64,000 bases of DNA, taken from Proteobacteria bacterium ST_bin11 (GTDB lineage Bacteria > Pseudomonadota > Gammaproteobacteria > Methylococcales > Methylomonadaceae). This document shows positions 43,064 through 51,857 of the stretch, one piece after another. Position 1 is the first letter of the stretch; every line of letters starts with the position of its first letter. The stretch spans positions 1 to 64,000 of the forward strand of contig MSXO01000002.1 in the NCBI GenBank assembly GCA_002083615.1, read 5' to 3'. The position numbers and the translations under genes were made by a program. The notes beneath the pieces were generated by a model, which saw only the letters and a list, made by a program, of their open reading frames with translations, was not told the origin of the DNA and did no database searches.

Positions 43064-45160
43064 ATGAGCGATAAACGGCGCATGGAGATCAGTCAATCGG
43101 CGATTAGCGGTGTTTTGGGCGTGGAAGAGGCAGGGCCGATAAAATCCGCGCCAGCGCACAAACCCTTCAAGATCCAAAGTCGTTATCAACCGGCCGGCGA
43201 TCAGCCGACGGCTATCGCGGAACTAGTGGACGGCCTAAACAACGGCGAGTTGCATCAAACCTTGTTGGGGGTTACCGGCTCAGGCAAGACCTTTACTGTC
43301 GCTAACGTCATTCAGCAAACTCAGCGTCCGGCGATGATTATGGCGCCCAACAAGACCCTGGCAGCGCAGCTTTACGGGGAGATGAAAGAGTTTTTTCCGG
43401 ACAACAGCGTCGAGTATTTTGTTTCCTATTACGACTATTACCAACCCGAGGCCTATATCCCAGCCTCTGACACCTTTATCGACAAGGACGCCTCGCTAAA
43501 CGAGCATATTGAGCAAATGCGCCTATCGGCGACCAAGGCCTTGCTGGAACGGCGCGATACCATCGTGGTTGCCACTGTCTCGGCGATTTATGGTTTGGGC
43601 GAGCCGGAATCTTACTTCCAGATGGTCTTGCATCTGGTGCGCGGCGACATGATCAAACAGCGCGATATTTTGCGGCGTTTGGCTGAGATGCAGTACACCC
43701 GCAACGATACCGAATTGCGACGCGCGACTTATCGCGTGCGCGGCGAAGTGATCGATGTATTTCCGGCAGAGTCGGAGGAGCAGGCCCTGCGGATTGAGTT
43801 GTTCGACGACGAAATCGAGCGCTTATCGATGTTCGATCCGTTGACGGGCGAGGTCACTCAGCGATTGGCGCGCTTCACACTCTATCCGAAAAGTCATTAC
43901 GTTACCCCGCGCGATCAATTACTAACTGCCGTGGAAAAAATTAAATTGGAATTGGCCGAACGATTGGAGCAATTGCGCGACAACCACAAGTTGGTTGAGG
44001 CGCAACGCCTGGAGCAGCGCACCTTGTTCGACATTGAAATGATAATGGAAGTAGGGTATTGCTCGGGTATCGAAAATTATTCCCGGCATTTGTCTAGCCG
44101 CGCCGGTGGCGAATCGCCGCCAACCATGTTCGATTATCTACCCAATGATGCCTTGGTGATCATCGACGAGAGTCACGTCACGGTGCCGCAGATCGGAGCA
44201 ATGTACAAAGGCGATCGCTCCCGCAAAGAAACCTTGGTGGAATATGGCTTTCGCTTACCGTCAGCCTTGGACAACCGGCCGCTGAAATTTGATGAGTTCG
44301 AGCGGATCGTCGGGCAGCGGATTTATGTCTCTGCGACACCCGGACCCTACGAAAAAGAACATTCCGGTGCGGTGGTGGAGCAGGTCGTACGCCCCACCGG
44401 CTTGGTTGATCCTATTGTTGAGGTGCGGCCAGCAACCAGCCAGGTTGATGACCTATTGTCTGAAATCTCCAAGCGCACCGCCGTGCAGGAGCGGGTGCTG
44501 GTCACCACCTTAACCAAACGTATGTCGGAAGACTTGACTGATTATTTAATGGAACACGGCGTCAAAGTGCGATATCTGCATTCCGATATTGAAACCGTGG
44601 AGCGAGTGGAAATCATCCGTGACTTACGCTTAGGGGTGTTCGATGTGTTGGTCGGAATCAACTTATTGCGGGAGGGCTTGGATATTCCGGAGGTCTCGCT
44701 GGTAGCGATTCTGGATGCGGATAAGGAAGGCTTTCTGCGCTCGTTGGTATCGCTGGTACAAACCATAGGTCGGGCCGCGCGCAATGCCAATGGCAAAGCG
44801 ATTCTGTATGGCGACAAAATTACCCGTTCGATGCAGTTGGCCATCGATGAAACTGAACGGCGTCGGAATAAGCAGACAGCTTTTAACAAAGAACACAATA
44901 TCCAGCCCAAAACCATTTTTAAATCAGTCACGGATATTCTGGAACTCGCTATTCCCGGTTCCGGCGGCTCCATCGCCCATGCCAGAACTAAAGTCGCCGA
45001 ACCGGCGGGTAACTATAAGGCCATGACACCAAAACAGGCCGCGAAAGCCCTGAAACAGCTTGAAGAAAAAATGTATCAGCACGCTAAAAATCTGGAGTTT
45101 GAGGATGCTGCGCGGGTTAGAGATCAGATTAAATTGTTGCAGGCGGAGATGGTGATTTAA
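43064..45160 (+). CDS. uvrB: Excinuclease ABC subunit B (UvrB)
   Basis: The 698-residue DNA-repair helicase acts with UvrA and UvrC in nucleotide excision repair. Visible: Walker A GVTGSGKT at 69-76, the damage-probing hairpin VSYYDYYQPEAYIP, the DEAD-like DESH segment and a C-terminal UVR domain (about 655-690, LEEKMYQHAKNLEFEDAARVRDQI, given as a cue). Length is slightly longer than usual because of an N-terminal extension of about 30 residues before PFKIQSRYQPAGDQP. The last 228 coding bases plus 18 beyond are repeated 7004 bp downstream. AGAGGATG precedes the ATG. Confidence 0.97.
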   Translation: MSDKRRMEISQSAISGVLGVEEAGPIKSAPAHKPFKIQSRYQPAGDQPTAIAELVDGLNNGELHQTLLGVTGSGKTFTVANVIQQTQRPAMIMAPNKTLAAQLYGEMKEFFPDNSVEYFVSYYDYYQPEAYIPASDTFIDKDASLNEHIEQMRLSATKALLERRDTIVVATVSAIYGLGEPESYFQMVLHLVRGDMIKQRDILRRLAEMQYTRNDTELRRATYRVRGEVIDVFPAESEEQALRIELFDDEIERLSMFDPLTGEVTQRLARFTLYPKSHYVTPRDQLLTAVEKIKLELAERLEQLRDNHKLVEAQRLEQRTLFDIEMIMEVGYCSGIENYSRHLSSRAGGESPPTMFDYLPNDALVIIDESHVTVPQIGAMYKGDRSRKETLVEYGFRLPSALDNRPLKFDEFERIVGQRIYVSATPGPYEKEHSGAVVEQVVRPTGLVDPIVEVRPATSQVDDLLSEISKRTAVQERVLVTTLTKRMSEDLTDYLMEHGVKVRYLHSDIETVERVEIIRDLRLGVFDVLVGINLLREGLDIPEVSLVAILDADKEGFLRSLVSLVQTIGRAARNANGKAILYGDKITRSMQLAIDETERRRNKQTAFNKEHNIQPKTIFKSVTDILELAIPGSGGSIAHARTKVAEPAGNYKAMTPKQAAKALKQLEEKMYQHAKNLEFEDAARVRDQIKLLQAEMVI

Positions 45161-45178
45161 CCTGCACGCGTTTGTATT
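44933..45178 (+). repeat. uvrB 3'-end direct repeat, left copy
   Basis: This 246-bp block begins at GATATTCTGGAACTCGC in uvrB and ends at GCACGCGTTTGTATT after the stop codon. The second copy is at 51937-52182, offset by exactly 7004 bp and without gaps. Six positions differ. The repeats bound the Rhs island. Confidence 0.95.
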
Positions 45179-45283
45179 GAGTGACTTTAAACAGACGACA
45201 CCTAAGTCCCATAGGATTTTTTTCAAGGCCTTGGCTAGCGTGGCTTTGTACCGATTTAGGGCTTCGCAATTTTTAGTCCAGTT

Positions 45284-45651
45284 TTAGTCAGGATTTTTGG
45301 GAACTTCCAAACCCATGGAATCGGCCATTCGCTGATCCGAGATATCGAACCACCCGTACGGGCAGAAATGCTTCCAAGTGGCGACTGAGCCGTTACGAAA
45401 CACTTTGATCAGCTCCGCTGGGCGTCTCGCGTTTTTCTCTGAAGCAAGCTGCTGGGAGAGGTAGAGGTAATTCCAACAAACGGCTGCATTCTTAGGCAAA
45501 TTTCGCCAATCTCTTGGTCTTCATTTTCGTTTTGCATGAAATCTGAGCTGTGACCAAAAGAAACGCCCTTGGAAAATTTGTTCGAGATCTCGACCTTGTT
45601 GAGCTGTTTCTCGATTGTCTGCCTGAACTCAAGGATGTCACTGTATTTCAA
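45284..45651 (-). pseudogene. Tn3-family transposase C-terminal remnant (frameshifted)
   Basis: The 5' part reads LKYSDILEFRQTIEKQLNKVE, then SKGVSFG, in one frame. Near 45500 the conserved line moves to another frame and continues LPKNAAVCWNYLYLSQQLA and ATWKHFCPYGWFDISDQRMA. The pattern of an NAxVCWNYLYLSQ block followed by W-H-x-x-x-x-G-x-F-D matches the end of Tn3-type transposases. The catalytic core upstream is gone. It is therefore a relic showing past transposon activity at the left edge of the island. Family assignment is from memory of the motif and not from a search. Confidence 0.6.
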
Positions 45652-46009
45652 GGTGAAGAGCTACTTGGGAATTCGTATTTCGCCAAAAACCTGGGGCGTT
45701 TAGAGCCTAAACTCTAGCGCTGGATCCCGTCGCCTAAACTTCCCTATACAGAAGAGCTCATCTTCGTCCAGCAATGATTTCTTAGTTTCTTTGGCTAACC
45801 ACAGCACTGACCTAATCAAGCCGAATGTAGACTAGGTCACAAAAACGGATACTAACCTCCATCATCATTCGCGATATAGGTTTATTACGGCTATGCTGAG
45901 CTGACAAAAATAAACCGCTCCTAAAGTCTTATTCATTCTGAAATGCCATGTAACTGCTACTGCGTTTTCATGATTTCACTGGCTTGCAGTTTTTAACTAA
46001 AGAATTTCG
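45652..46009. other. Leader region of the Rhs island
   Basis: About 360 bp with no supported gene. It lies between the transposase relic and the first Rhs gene and should hold the Rhs promoter. No clear operator or hairpin was found. Confidence 0.5.
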
Positions 46010-48172
46010 ATGAAAACTAGGTTATTCTTTTTTATATTGTACATTCCTAAATGTGTTTTAGCAGATTGGCAAGTTATGTATGGAAGTCAAGATGCTGCAT
46101 TTGCTGCGTGTTATTCTTATGCGAAATCTGTGGGATATAATTCAGCAGCGGCTTGCTATATTTTTCAAAACTGGACTTATGGTGCCCAATGTTTAAACAA
46201 TATTCTTGGTTCTGTTGCATATATGCGCTATCCGTATTATGTGTACAATACGTTCTGTCCTATAGGGTTCAAAGCGAACTGCTCACTTGTAAATCAAAAT
46301 CTTGATACGACAGGCAATCAATGCATTACTGCGTGTCCAGCCAGCCAGCCAGCCAGCCAGACCTTAGATCCCAAGACAAACCAATGCTACACAGCCTACC
46401 AATACCAGCCTAAAGCACTTGGGAAGCCAGTCCAGGAAAAATGCGTTGGTAACCCCTGCGACCCCTCCACCGGCAACAAATACCAAGCGGAAACCGACTT
46501 TGAAAATGACGGAATTGATTTGGGTTTTACCCGCCATTACAACAGCGGCGCCTTCGATGTCACTGGACCGTTAGGTTATGGCTGGAGTCACCAGCTAGCG
46601 CCTAGTCTGGAAATTCTAACCGGCAAGATTTTTATCCATCAGGCAGATGGCCGCGCCGAATGGTTTGTTTTCAGCAACGGCCTTTGGCAAGGCGATGCCG
46701 ATAGCCTGTTAAGCCTGACGCAGGGCACTAGTGGCTTCGCCTTGACTGATCAACTGGGCGTGGTGGAACACTATGACACCACCGGTCGCATTGTATCCCG
46801 TGCTGAACTGAATGGGCGAACCACCTCATACAGCTACGACAACAATCAACGCTTGGCTAGCGTCACCGGCCCCTTCGGCCATAGCCTGCAACTGGCTTAC
46901 GACAACAGTGACCGGATCAGCAGCGTCACCTACCCAGACGACTTGAGTAGCCGATATCAATACGATAGTCAGGGCAACCTGAGCAAAGTGATCTATCAGG
47001 ATGGCAGCTTCAAACTTTACCATTACGAGAACACAAGCTACCCGCATGCGCTGACCGGCATCACCGACGAAAACGGTAGCCGCTATGCAACTTGGACTTA
47101 CGACAGCCAAGGCCGAGCTAATTCATCGCAACATGCCGGCGGTGTTGAACAGGTGGCGCTGAGCTATAACAACGACGGAAGCACCGATGTTGTTGATAGT
47201 TTCAATGCCAGTAGGCACTACACGTTTCAAACCATTTTAAATGTTCAGAAGCTGACCAGTATTAGCCAGCCCGCCGGTGCCGGTAGTGTTGCGGCAACCC
47301 GTACCCAAACCTACGATGCCAACGGCAACCTCGCCAGCCGCAGCGACTTCAACGGCAACCTCAGCTGTTACGCCTACGACTTAAGCCGCAACCTGGAAAC
47401 GGCTCGCGTGGAAGGCCTGGCGGCCGGTTCAAGCTGCCCGGCCAATCGGAGCACTTTCATGCCGGTGGCTAATAGCACTGCTCGTAAAATCATTACAGTA
47501 TGGCATGCCAATTACCGCTTGCCGATTCAAATAGACCAAGCCGGCCAGCGCCTTAGCTTTACTTACGACGCCGCCGTCAACTTGCTGACCAAGACCAGCA
47601 CCGACACGGCAAGCCAACAGAGCCGCAGTTGGAGCTATACCTATAACAGCCTCGGCCAAGTCTTGACCGCCAACGGCCCGCGCACCGATGTCAACGACAT
47701 CACTAGCTACAGCTATTATGCGGATACTACGGCCACTCACCATATCGGCGACTTGTGGAAAGTCACCAACGCCCTGGGCCATATCACCACCTTTAACGCC
47801 TACGATGCCAATGGTCGACCGTTAACCATCACCGACCCCAACGGCCTGGTCACCAACCTAAAATATGATGCCCGAGGTAGACGCATTGAAAAGAGCGTGG
47901 GCGGTGATCTAACCAGTTACCAATACGACGCAGTCGGTAATCTGATTAAAACCACACAGCCTTCCGGCGTGGCGGTCCGCTACAGTTACGATGCCGCGCA
48001 TCGGCTGACCGACATCCAAGACGATGCCGGTAACAGCATTCATTACACGCTGGACACGATGGGTAATCGTATTCACGAGGATGTCGTCGATCCTGCCGGT
48101 CATTTAATCAGGGCCCTAAGTCGTGCGGTGGATGCCTTGAATCGTTTGCAAACCGTCAGCGGAGGACAATAG
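46010..48172 (+). CDS. Rhs/YD-repeat protein, N-terminal polypeptide
   Basis: The 720-residue precursor has a Sec signal peptide (about 1-18, ending VLADW). A Cys-rich, Tyr-rich region (about 19-145) leads into a linker, then DUF6531-like GNPCDPSTGNKYQ and FTRHYNSGAFDVTGPLGYGW, then many YD repeats (such as YQYDSQGNL, YAYDLSRNLE, YSYDAAHRL). It ends inside a repeat, at RLQTVSGGQ, with no core domain or toxin. The next gene continues the repeats. A (CCAG)6 tract at codons 110-117 could switch this gene on and off. The AT-rich 5' end differs from the GC-rich repeats, hinting at a composite origin. It has no obvious ribosome binding site. Confidence 0.88.
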   Translation: MKTRLFFFILYIPKCVLADWQVMYGSQDAAFAACYSYAKSVGYNSAAACYIFQNWTYGAQCLNNILGSVAYMRYPYYVYNTFCPIGFKANCSLVNQNLDTTGNQCITACPASQPASQTLDPKTNQCYTAYQYQPKALGKPVQEKCVGNPCDPSTGNKYQAETDFENDGIDLGFTRHYNSGAFDVTGPLGYGWSHQLAPSLEILTGKIFIHQADGRAEWFVFSNGLWQGDADSLLSLTQGTSGFALTDQLGVVEHYDTTGRIVSRAELNGRTTSYSYDNNQRLASVTGPFGHSLQLAYDNSDRISSVTYPDDLSSRYQYDSQGNLSKVIYQDGSFKLYHYENTSYPHALTGITDENGSRYATWTYDSQGRANSSQHAGGVEQVALSYNNDGSTDVVDSFNASRHYTFQTILNVQKLTSISQPAGAGSVAATRTQTYDANGNLASRSDFNGNLSCYAYDLSRNLETARVEGLAAGSSCPANRSTFMPVANSTARKIITVWHANYRLPIQIDQAGQRLSFTYDAAVNLLTKTSTDTASQQSRSWSYTYNSLGQVLTANGPRTDVNDITSYSYYADTTATHHIGDLWKVTNALGHITTFNAYDANGRPLTITDPNGLVTNLKYDARGRRIEKSVGGDLTSYQYDAVGNLIKTTQPSGVAVRYSYDAAHRLTDIQDDAGNSIHYTLDTMGNRIHEDVVDPAGHLIRALSRAVDALNRLQTVSGGQ
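46337..46360 (+). repeat. (CCAG)6 simple-sequence repeat inside the Rhs gene
   Basis: Six perfect CCAG units encode PASQPASQ near residue 110. Four-base units change the frame when one is gained or lost; five or seven copies would stop translation early and remove all YD repeats. Such tracts drive phase variation in other surface genes. Confidence 0.9.
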
Positions 48173-48173
48173 T

Positions 48174-50102
48174 ATGAAGAGGGGGCGCCGTATAACGCTA
48201 TCCCTTTCAATCGCCGTTCTGCTGTTGCTGTTGCCGATTCCCCTTTGGGCGGCGGCTAATGATCCCAGCATCAGCTACCAATACGATGCTATGGGCAACC
48301 TCATTCAACGCGCCGACGGCTTAGGACACGTCACCACCCAGCGTTTTGATGCCTTGAATCGGCTCATCAGCCAATTGCAGCCCGCCCTAAACGGTACCGA
48401 CACCCCAGGTGAGGTTCAGTATCAATACGACGCGCAAGGCAATACAGCCCAGATCACCGATCCTAAGGGTTTTACGACGGACAACATGATTGATGGTTTA
48501 GGCAACCTGATCCAACTGGATTCGCCCGATACAGGTACCAGCACCTACATCCATGATCAAGCGGGGAGTCTTGTTAGTAGAATCGATGCGGCCGGCGTAG
48601 CTGCCAGGTACCGTTACGATGTGGTCAATCGCCTTATTCAAGTCCAGCATGCCAAGTCAGGTGCTACGACCGAATCCGTTACCGTGCAATACGACCAGGG
48701 TACGAACGGTTTAGGCCGGCTAAGCAAGATGCGCAATAACTCCGGCCAAATCACTACCTGGAATTATGATCGTCAGGGTCGGATCACCGGCCAGCAGCAA
48801 ACCACCGGCCAACTCAATCTCAAGCTGCAAGTTCAGTACGACAACGCCGGTCGCCCGCAAACCCTCACCTATCCTTCTGGACGGGTGGTGGCCTACCATT
48901 ACGATGCCACCGACCGAATCAGCCAGATCGATGTTGACGGGGTTCCGGCCATCACCGGCATTATCTGGCAGCCTTTCGGCAGTGTGCAAAGTTGGACTTG
49001 GGTCGGTAGCGGCAATAGTTATGTGCGCAGTTACGATCTGGCCGGTCGGGTGACCTCGGTGACACTGGGTGATAAGACCCGTAGCCTGGAATGGGATGCC
49101 GGCAATCGGATAGTCCAAAGCGTCGATAACCAGATGGCTTTACCGGCCACCGCCGCCAACCTGCAAACCTACACTTACGACAATCTCGACCACCTCATCC
49201 AGTACCTCAATCCCAATACCCGGCAAGACTACAGTTACGACCTGGCTGGCAACCGTACCCGCCGCACCACAGATGGGAATGTCGTCGACTATGATTACGC
49301 ACCCAACAACAACCAGTTAGTGGCCACACCCACTAAAAGCTTCAGCTATGATGCTATAGGCCGGGTCATCAATGATGGCGTCATCCAATTCAGCTACAAT
49401 CACAGCGGGCAATTGAGTCAAGTCGTCACCAGCATGGGCCGTACCTGGTACTACTACAATGGTTTGGGCCAGCGGGTGGGCAAGTGGGTCAGCAATACGC
49501 AAGATTTGGCTGGGGATGCCGATCATGACGGGAAGATAACCGCTCTGGACATCCGTAAAATCGTTGTCATGACCCAAGGTACAGCGCCCATTGATCTAGC
49601 TGCGGACTGTAATCGCGATAAAGCCATCAGCTTGGCGGATGTGGATTGCGGCGTACGTAAACGAGGGAATATCGACCAATACCCATTGACATTCACTCAT
49701 TATGTCTACGATCCGACTGGCCATTTGATCGGCGAGTATCGGCAAATCGGCCGCCCTAAACAAGAAACCGTCTACCTTGGCGATACCCCGGTTTTGATCC
49801 TGATGCCGGGCACCACCACTCCCGGGGTCTACACTATCGATACGGATCATCTCAATACGCCACGCGTCATCAAAACTCAGGCCGGGGCCATCGTCTGGCG
49901 TTGGGATCAGTCCGAGCCCTTTGGCAGCACCCAGCCAAACAGCAACCCCAGCGGTCTAGGCACGTTTACCTATAACTTGAGATTCCCAGGCCAATATTAC
50001 GACTCGGAAACCGGCTTGCATTACAACATGGCCCGCTATTACCATCCAGACTTGGGGCGCTATTTACAATCCGATCCGATTGGGTTGGCGGGGGGGCGTT
50101 AA
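48174..50102 (+). CDS. Rhs/YD-repeat protein, C-terminal core polypeptide
   Basis: The 642-residue precursor starts one base after the previous stop, in a different frame, with a strong GGAGG site. It has its own signal peptide (KRGRRITLSLSIAVLLLLL, then PLWAAAN). YD repeats continue (YQYDAMGNL, YRYDVVNRL, YSYDLAGNR). Two calcium-loop motifs occur at 448-459 (DADHDGKITALD) and 478-489 (DCNRDKAISLAD), a dockerin-like pair. The Rhs core follows (YDSETGLHYNMARYYHPDLGRY, cue only; then QSDPIGLAGG). The frame stops at 50102 because of seven G residues at 50090-50096; with six, it would run into the next open frame. So core and toxin-like tip are separated by one base. Confidence 0.88.
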   Translation: MKRGRRITLSLSIAVLLLLLPIPLWAAANDPSISYQYDAMGNLIQRADGLGHVTTQRFDALNRLISQLQPALNGTDTPGEVQYQYDAQGNTAQITDPKGFTTDNMIDGLGNLIQLDSPDTGTSTYIHDQAGSLVSRIDAAGVAARYRYDVVNRLIQVQHAKSGATTESVTVQYDQGTNGLGRLSKMRNNSGQITTWNYDRQGRITGQQQTTGQLNLKLQVQYDNAGRPQTLTYPSGRVVAYHYDATDRISQIDVDGVPAITGIIWQPFGSVQSWTWVGSGNSYVRSYDLAGRVTSVTLGDKTRSLEWDAGNRIVQSVDNQMALPATAANLQTYTYDNLDHLIQYLNPNTRQDYSYDLAGNRTRRTTDGNVVDYDYAPNNNQLVATPTKSFSYDAIGRVINDGVIQFSYNHSGQLSQVVTSMGRTWYYYNGLGQRVGKWVSNTQDLAGDADHDGKITALDIRKIVVMTQGTAPIDLAADCNRDKAISLADVDCGVRKRGNIDQYPLTFTHYVYDPTGHLIGEYRQIGRPKQETVYLGDTPVLILMPGTTTPGVYTIDTDHLNTPRVIKTQAGAIVWRWDQSEPFGSTQPNSNPSGLGTFTYNLRFPGQYYDSETGLHYNMARYYHPDLGRYLQSDPIGLAGGR

Positions 50103-50583
50103 TACGTATACCTATGTGGGAAATAATCCGGTTAATGCAATTGATCCGCTTGGCTTAGATTCTATCTATATCAACTACGATTACTACCCTGTAACTACGC
50201 CGATAGGAAAGTTACCTTTGGGCCATGGTGCGGTTGTTTCAGTTGATCCAAATTCTGGCGATACTAAATATTACGAATTTGGCCGTTATGGTGACGACAA
50301 TGGAGTTGTTCGTGGCGGAAAAATCCCGAACATTTCCTTTGGAGAAGACGGTGCACCTACAGAAGATTCACTCAACCGTCTTTACGATTTCCTATCTCAT
50401 AATTTTGGGCATGATGTCCATGTAACCGGAACGTACTACCCAAACTCTGATTACAAAGGAACAATTAATTTTGCTGAACAGTTTAAACGTCAGCATCCTA
50501 AGTACGATTTGTTAAACAACAATTGTAAAACCTTTGGTAAAGCCGCTGCTACAGCCTGCCAGGAGGGCTCATCATGCAAGTAA
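50080..50583 (+). CDS. Rhs C-terminal domain (papain-like toxin candidate), frame-shifted from the core
   Basis: This frame starts with the rest of the Rhs junction (GGVNTYTYVGNNPVNAIDPLGL), then a new domain of about 140 residues. That domain has GHGAVVSVDP early and YDLLNNNCKTFGKAA late. A His first and a Cys in NNC later fit the permuted papain-like or LRAT/PPPDE-like fold used by some polymorphic toxins. No independent start is convincing: the first codon is a TTG with no ribosome site. Translation likely needs a frameshift at the G7 tract, or a slippage variant with six G. Putative target: peptide, amide or thioester bonds. Toxicity is inferred. Confidence 0.65.
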   Translation: MGWRGGVNTYTYVGNNPVNAIDPLGLDSIYINYDYYPVTTPIGKLPLGHGAVVSVDPNSGDTKYYEFGRYGDDNGVVRGGKIPNISFGEDGAPTEDSLNRLYDFLSHNFGHDVHVTGTYYPNSDYKGTINFAEQFKRQHPKYDLLNNNCKTFGKAAATACQEGSSCK

Positions 50584-50900
50584 TTACTCGTGTTCCTTGG
50601 GTTATATGCGTTCTTCTAATTGGGATTATTCTTTGGTTGGCTTTTAAAATCATTGATCAATCTGTGACTCTTGATTACCAAAAGCAGTATGCAAACCAAA
50701 TGGCTGAGCAACGCAATTTGTTAGCAAAAGTTGTAAATTCAACCAGTATTGGCGCATCAGAAAGTAAAATGCGAGATTTGATTAACTCGGTAGCAAAGGA
50801 TTCCAGTTTTGAGAAAGGGAAAGAAGAAATAGTGGCTGCACAAATTTCGTTTTTCTTTAAAGAGGGAAGGCTTACCCGCATTGAGGCTGATAGCGATTGA
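50574..50900 (+). CDS. Putative immunity protein for the Rhs C-terminal domain
   Basis: The 108-residue protein has one N-terminal membrane helix (about 8-28, WVICVLLIGIILWLAFKII) and a soluble, charged, helical part outside. It starts 10 bp inside the preceding frame behind a strong AGGAGG. In Rhs systems the gene just after the toxin tip is usually its immunity protein, so this is the natural reading. An anchored immunity protein facing the periplasm would fit a toxin that acts in or enters via the envelope. No homolog is recognised. Confidence 0.55.
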   Translation: MQVITRVPWVICVLLIGIILWLAFKIIDQSVTLDYQKQYANQMAEQRNLLAKVVNSTSIGASESKMRDLINSVAKDSSFEKGKEEIVAAQISFFFKEGRLTRIEADSD

Positions 50901-50913
50901 AATAATGGCATAG

Positions 50914-51402
50914 CTTGGGTTACATGGGGGCGTTAATACCTATACCTATGTTAGCAACACCCCCGTAAACCGCATCGATCCATCTGGACTTTTAGATATT
51001 TACGGATACCAAAGCCGTGGCGGTGGTTTGGGATGGAATACCCAATACCAATTGACGTTCGATCCTCTTTCGGACAATTTGCAGAAAGCAATATCTCTTC
51101 CTGCCTGGTTGAAATACACACTCAAAGTAATTCCCCAAATCGACACAAAACCGGTTGGCCCACTACATCCTATAAAGGATTTTTTACAGTGTGGAAAATT
51201 AGACGCTAAACTAAAAAAAGATTATCAGGATATTTACGGTGATCAGCAACGCCTTACGAGAGATGAAGCACAAAGTTTCCTGAATTCAATGACGGAAAAA
51301 TATCCTGAAATGGATAACTTTTATCCATCGCCAACAGATATGCTTGACCAAGCCGAGAGCAACTCAAGGAATAGTTGGTATTACATGCTGCGTCCGGAAT
51401 AG
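50914..51402 (+). pseudogene. Orphan Rhs C-terminal module (second toxin tip)
   Basis: The open frame begins without an ATG and reads the Rhs junction again, GGVNTYTYVSNTPVNRIDPSGL, then a different domain of about 130 residues ending MLDQAESNSRNSWYYMLRPE. The DNA at the junction repeats the border of the first tip (GGGGGCGTTAATAC, TATACCTATGT). An internal ATG at 51028 could give a 124-residue protein, but the natural product would be a fusion to a Rhs core. This is the well-known pattern of displaced or silent Rhs tips that can be swapped in by recombination. Biochemical activity of this tip is not recognised. Confidence 0.7.
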
Positions 51403-51412
51403 AGTACGATTT

Positions 51413-51694
51413 ATGTCGACTGGCAATATAAAAAAACACGTTGCATTCTTCGTAGCTTATGTAGCTAGTTTTTTCATTCTATTGATTATTTTTTTAGCAG
51501 CAATGTATACGCAGGACAGGTTTCTTGATGTTGAGTATTTGAAATATACAGTAGTTCGTATGATTGGTGTATCTTTGATACCCGGCATTCTAGGCGCCAT
51601 TTTCGCTCGTAGTAGTTATGTGGTCATAGGTTTATTTGGGCTACTTAGTGGGCCTCTTATTTCTTACTTTCTCATTGTTACATTTGCAAGTTAA
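51413..51694 (+). CDS. Small membrane protein, putative immunity for the orphan tip
   Basis: The product is 93 residues with three hydrophobic helices (about 10-32, 48-66, 70-90). It begins 10 bp after the orphan tip stop. Position directly behind a Rhs tip suggests an immunity protein. Three helices and almost no soluble part suggest that the paired toxin acts at the inner membrane. A longer frame from 51344 would overlap the tip. No family is recognised. Confidence 0.5.
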   Translation: MSTGNIKKHVAFFVAYVASFFILLIIFLAAMYTQDRFLDVEYLKYTVVRMIGVSLIPGILGAIFARSSYVVIGLFGLLSGPLISYFLIVTFAS

Positions 51695-51857
51695 CGCGAT
51701 AAGGTGTGCGTATAGGATGCTACCGACAGGCGCATCGGTCGCGTATGATTGCTTTGACACACTAAGACGGAACCCCCCACTGGTTCCGCCAAATTGTTTT
51801 AAATCCAAATTCGCCGCGATCAACCGTCGGCGGTGCTGGTCTCAAACCAAATCTTCC
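51695..51857. other. Short non-coding stretch at the right part of the island
   Basis: About 160 bp after the last membrane protein gene. It includes GGAACC/GGTTCC arms near 51770-51790 (GGAACCCCCCACTGGTTCC), a possible terminator hairpin. No gene is supported. Confidence 0.45.

Noticed and set aside
46337..46360. CCAG tract as part of a CRISPR-like or minisatellite array
   Set aside because: Units are four bases, perfect and contiguous, so it is a simple-sequence repeat. No CRISPR array or cas gene is present in the window.
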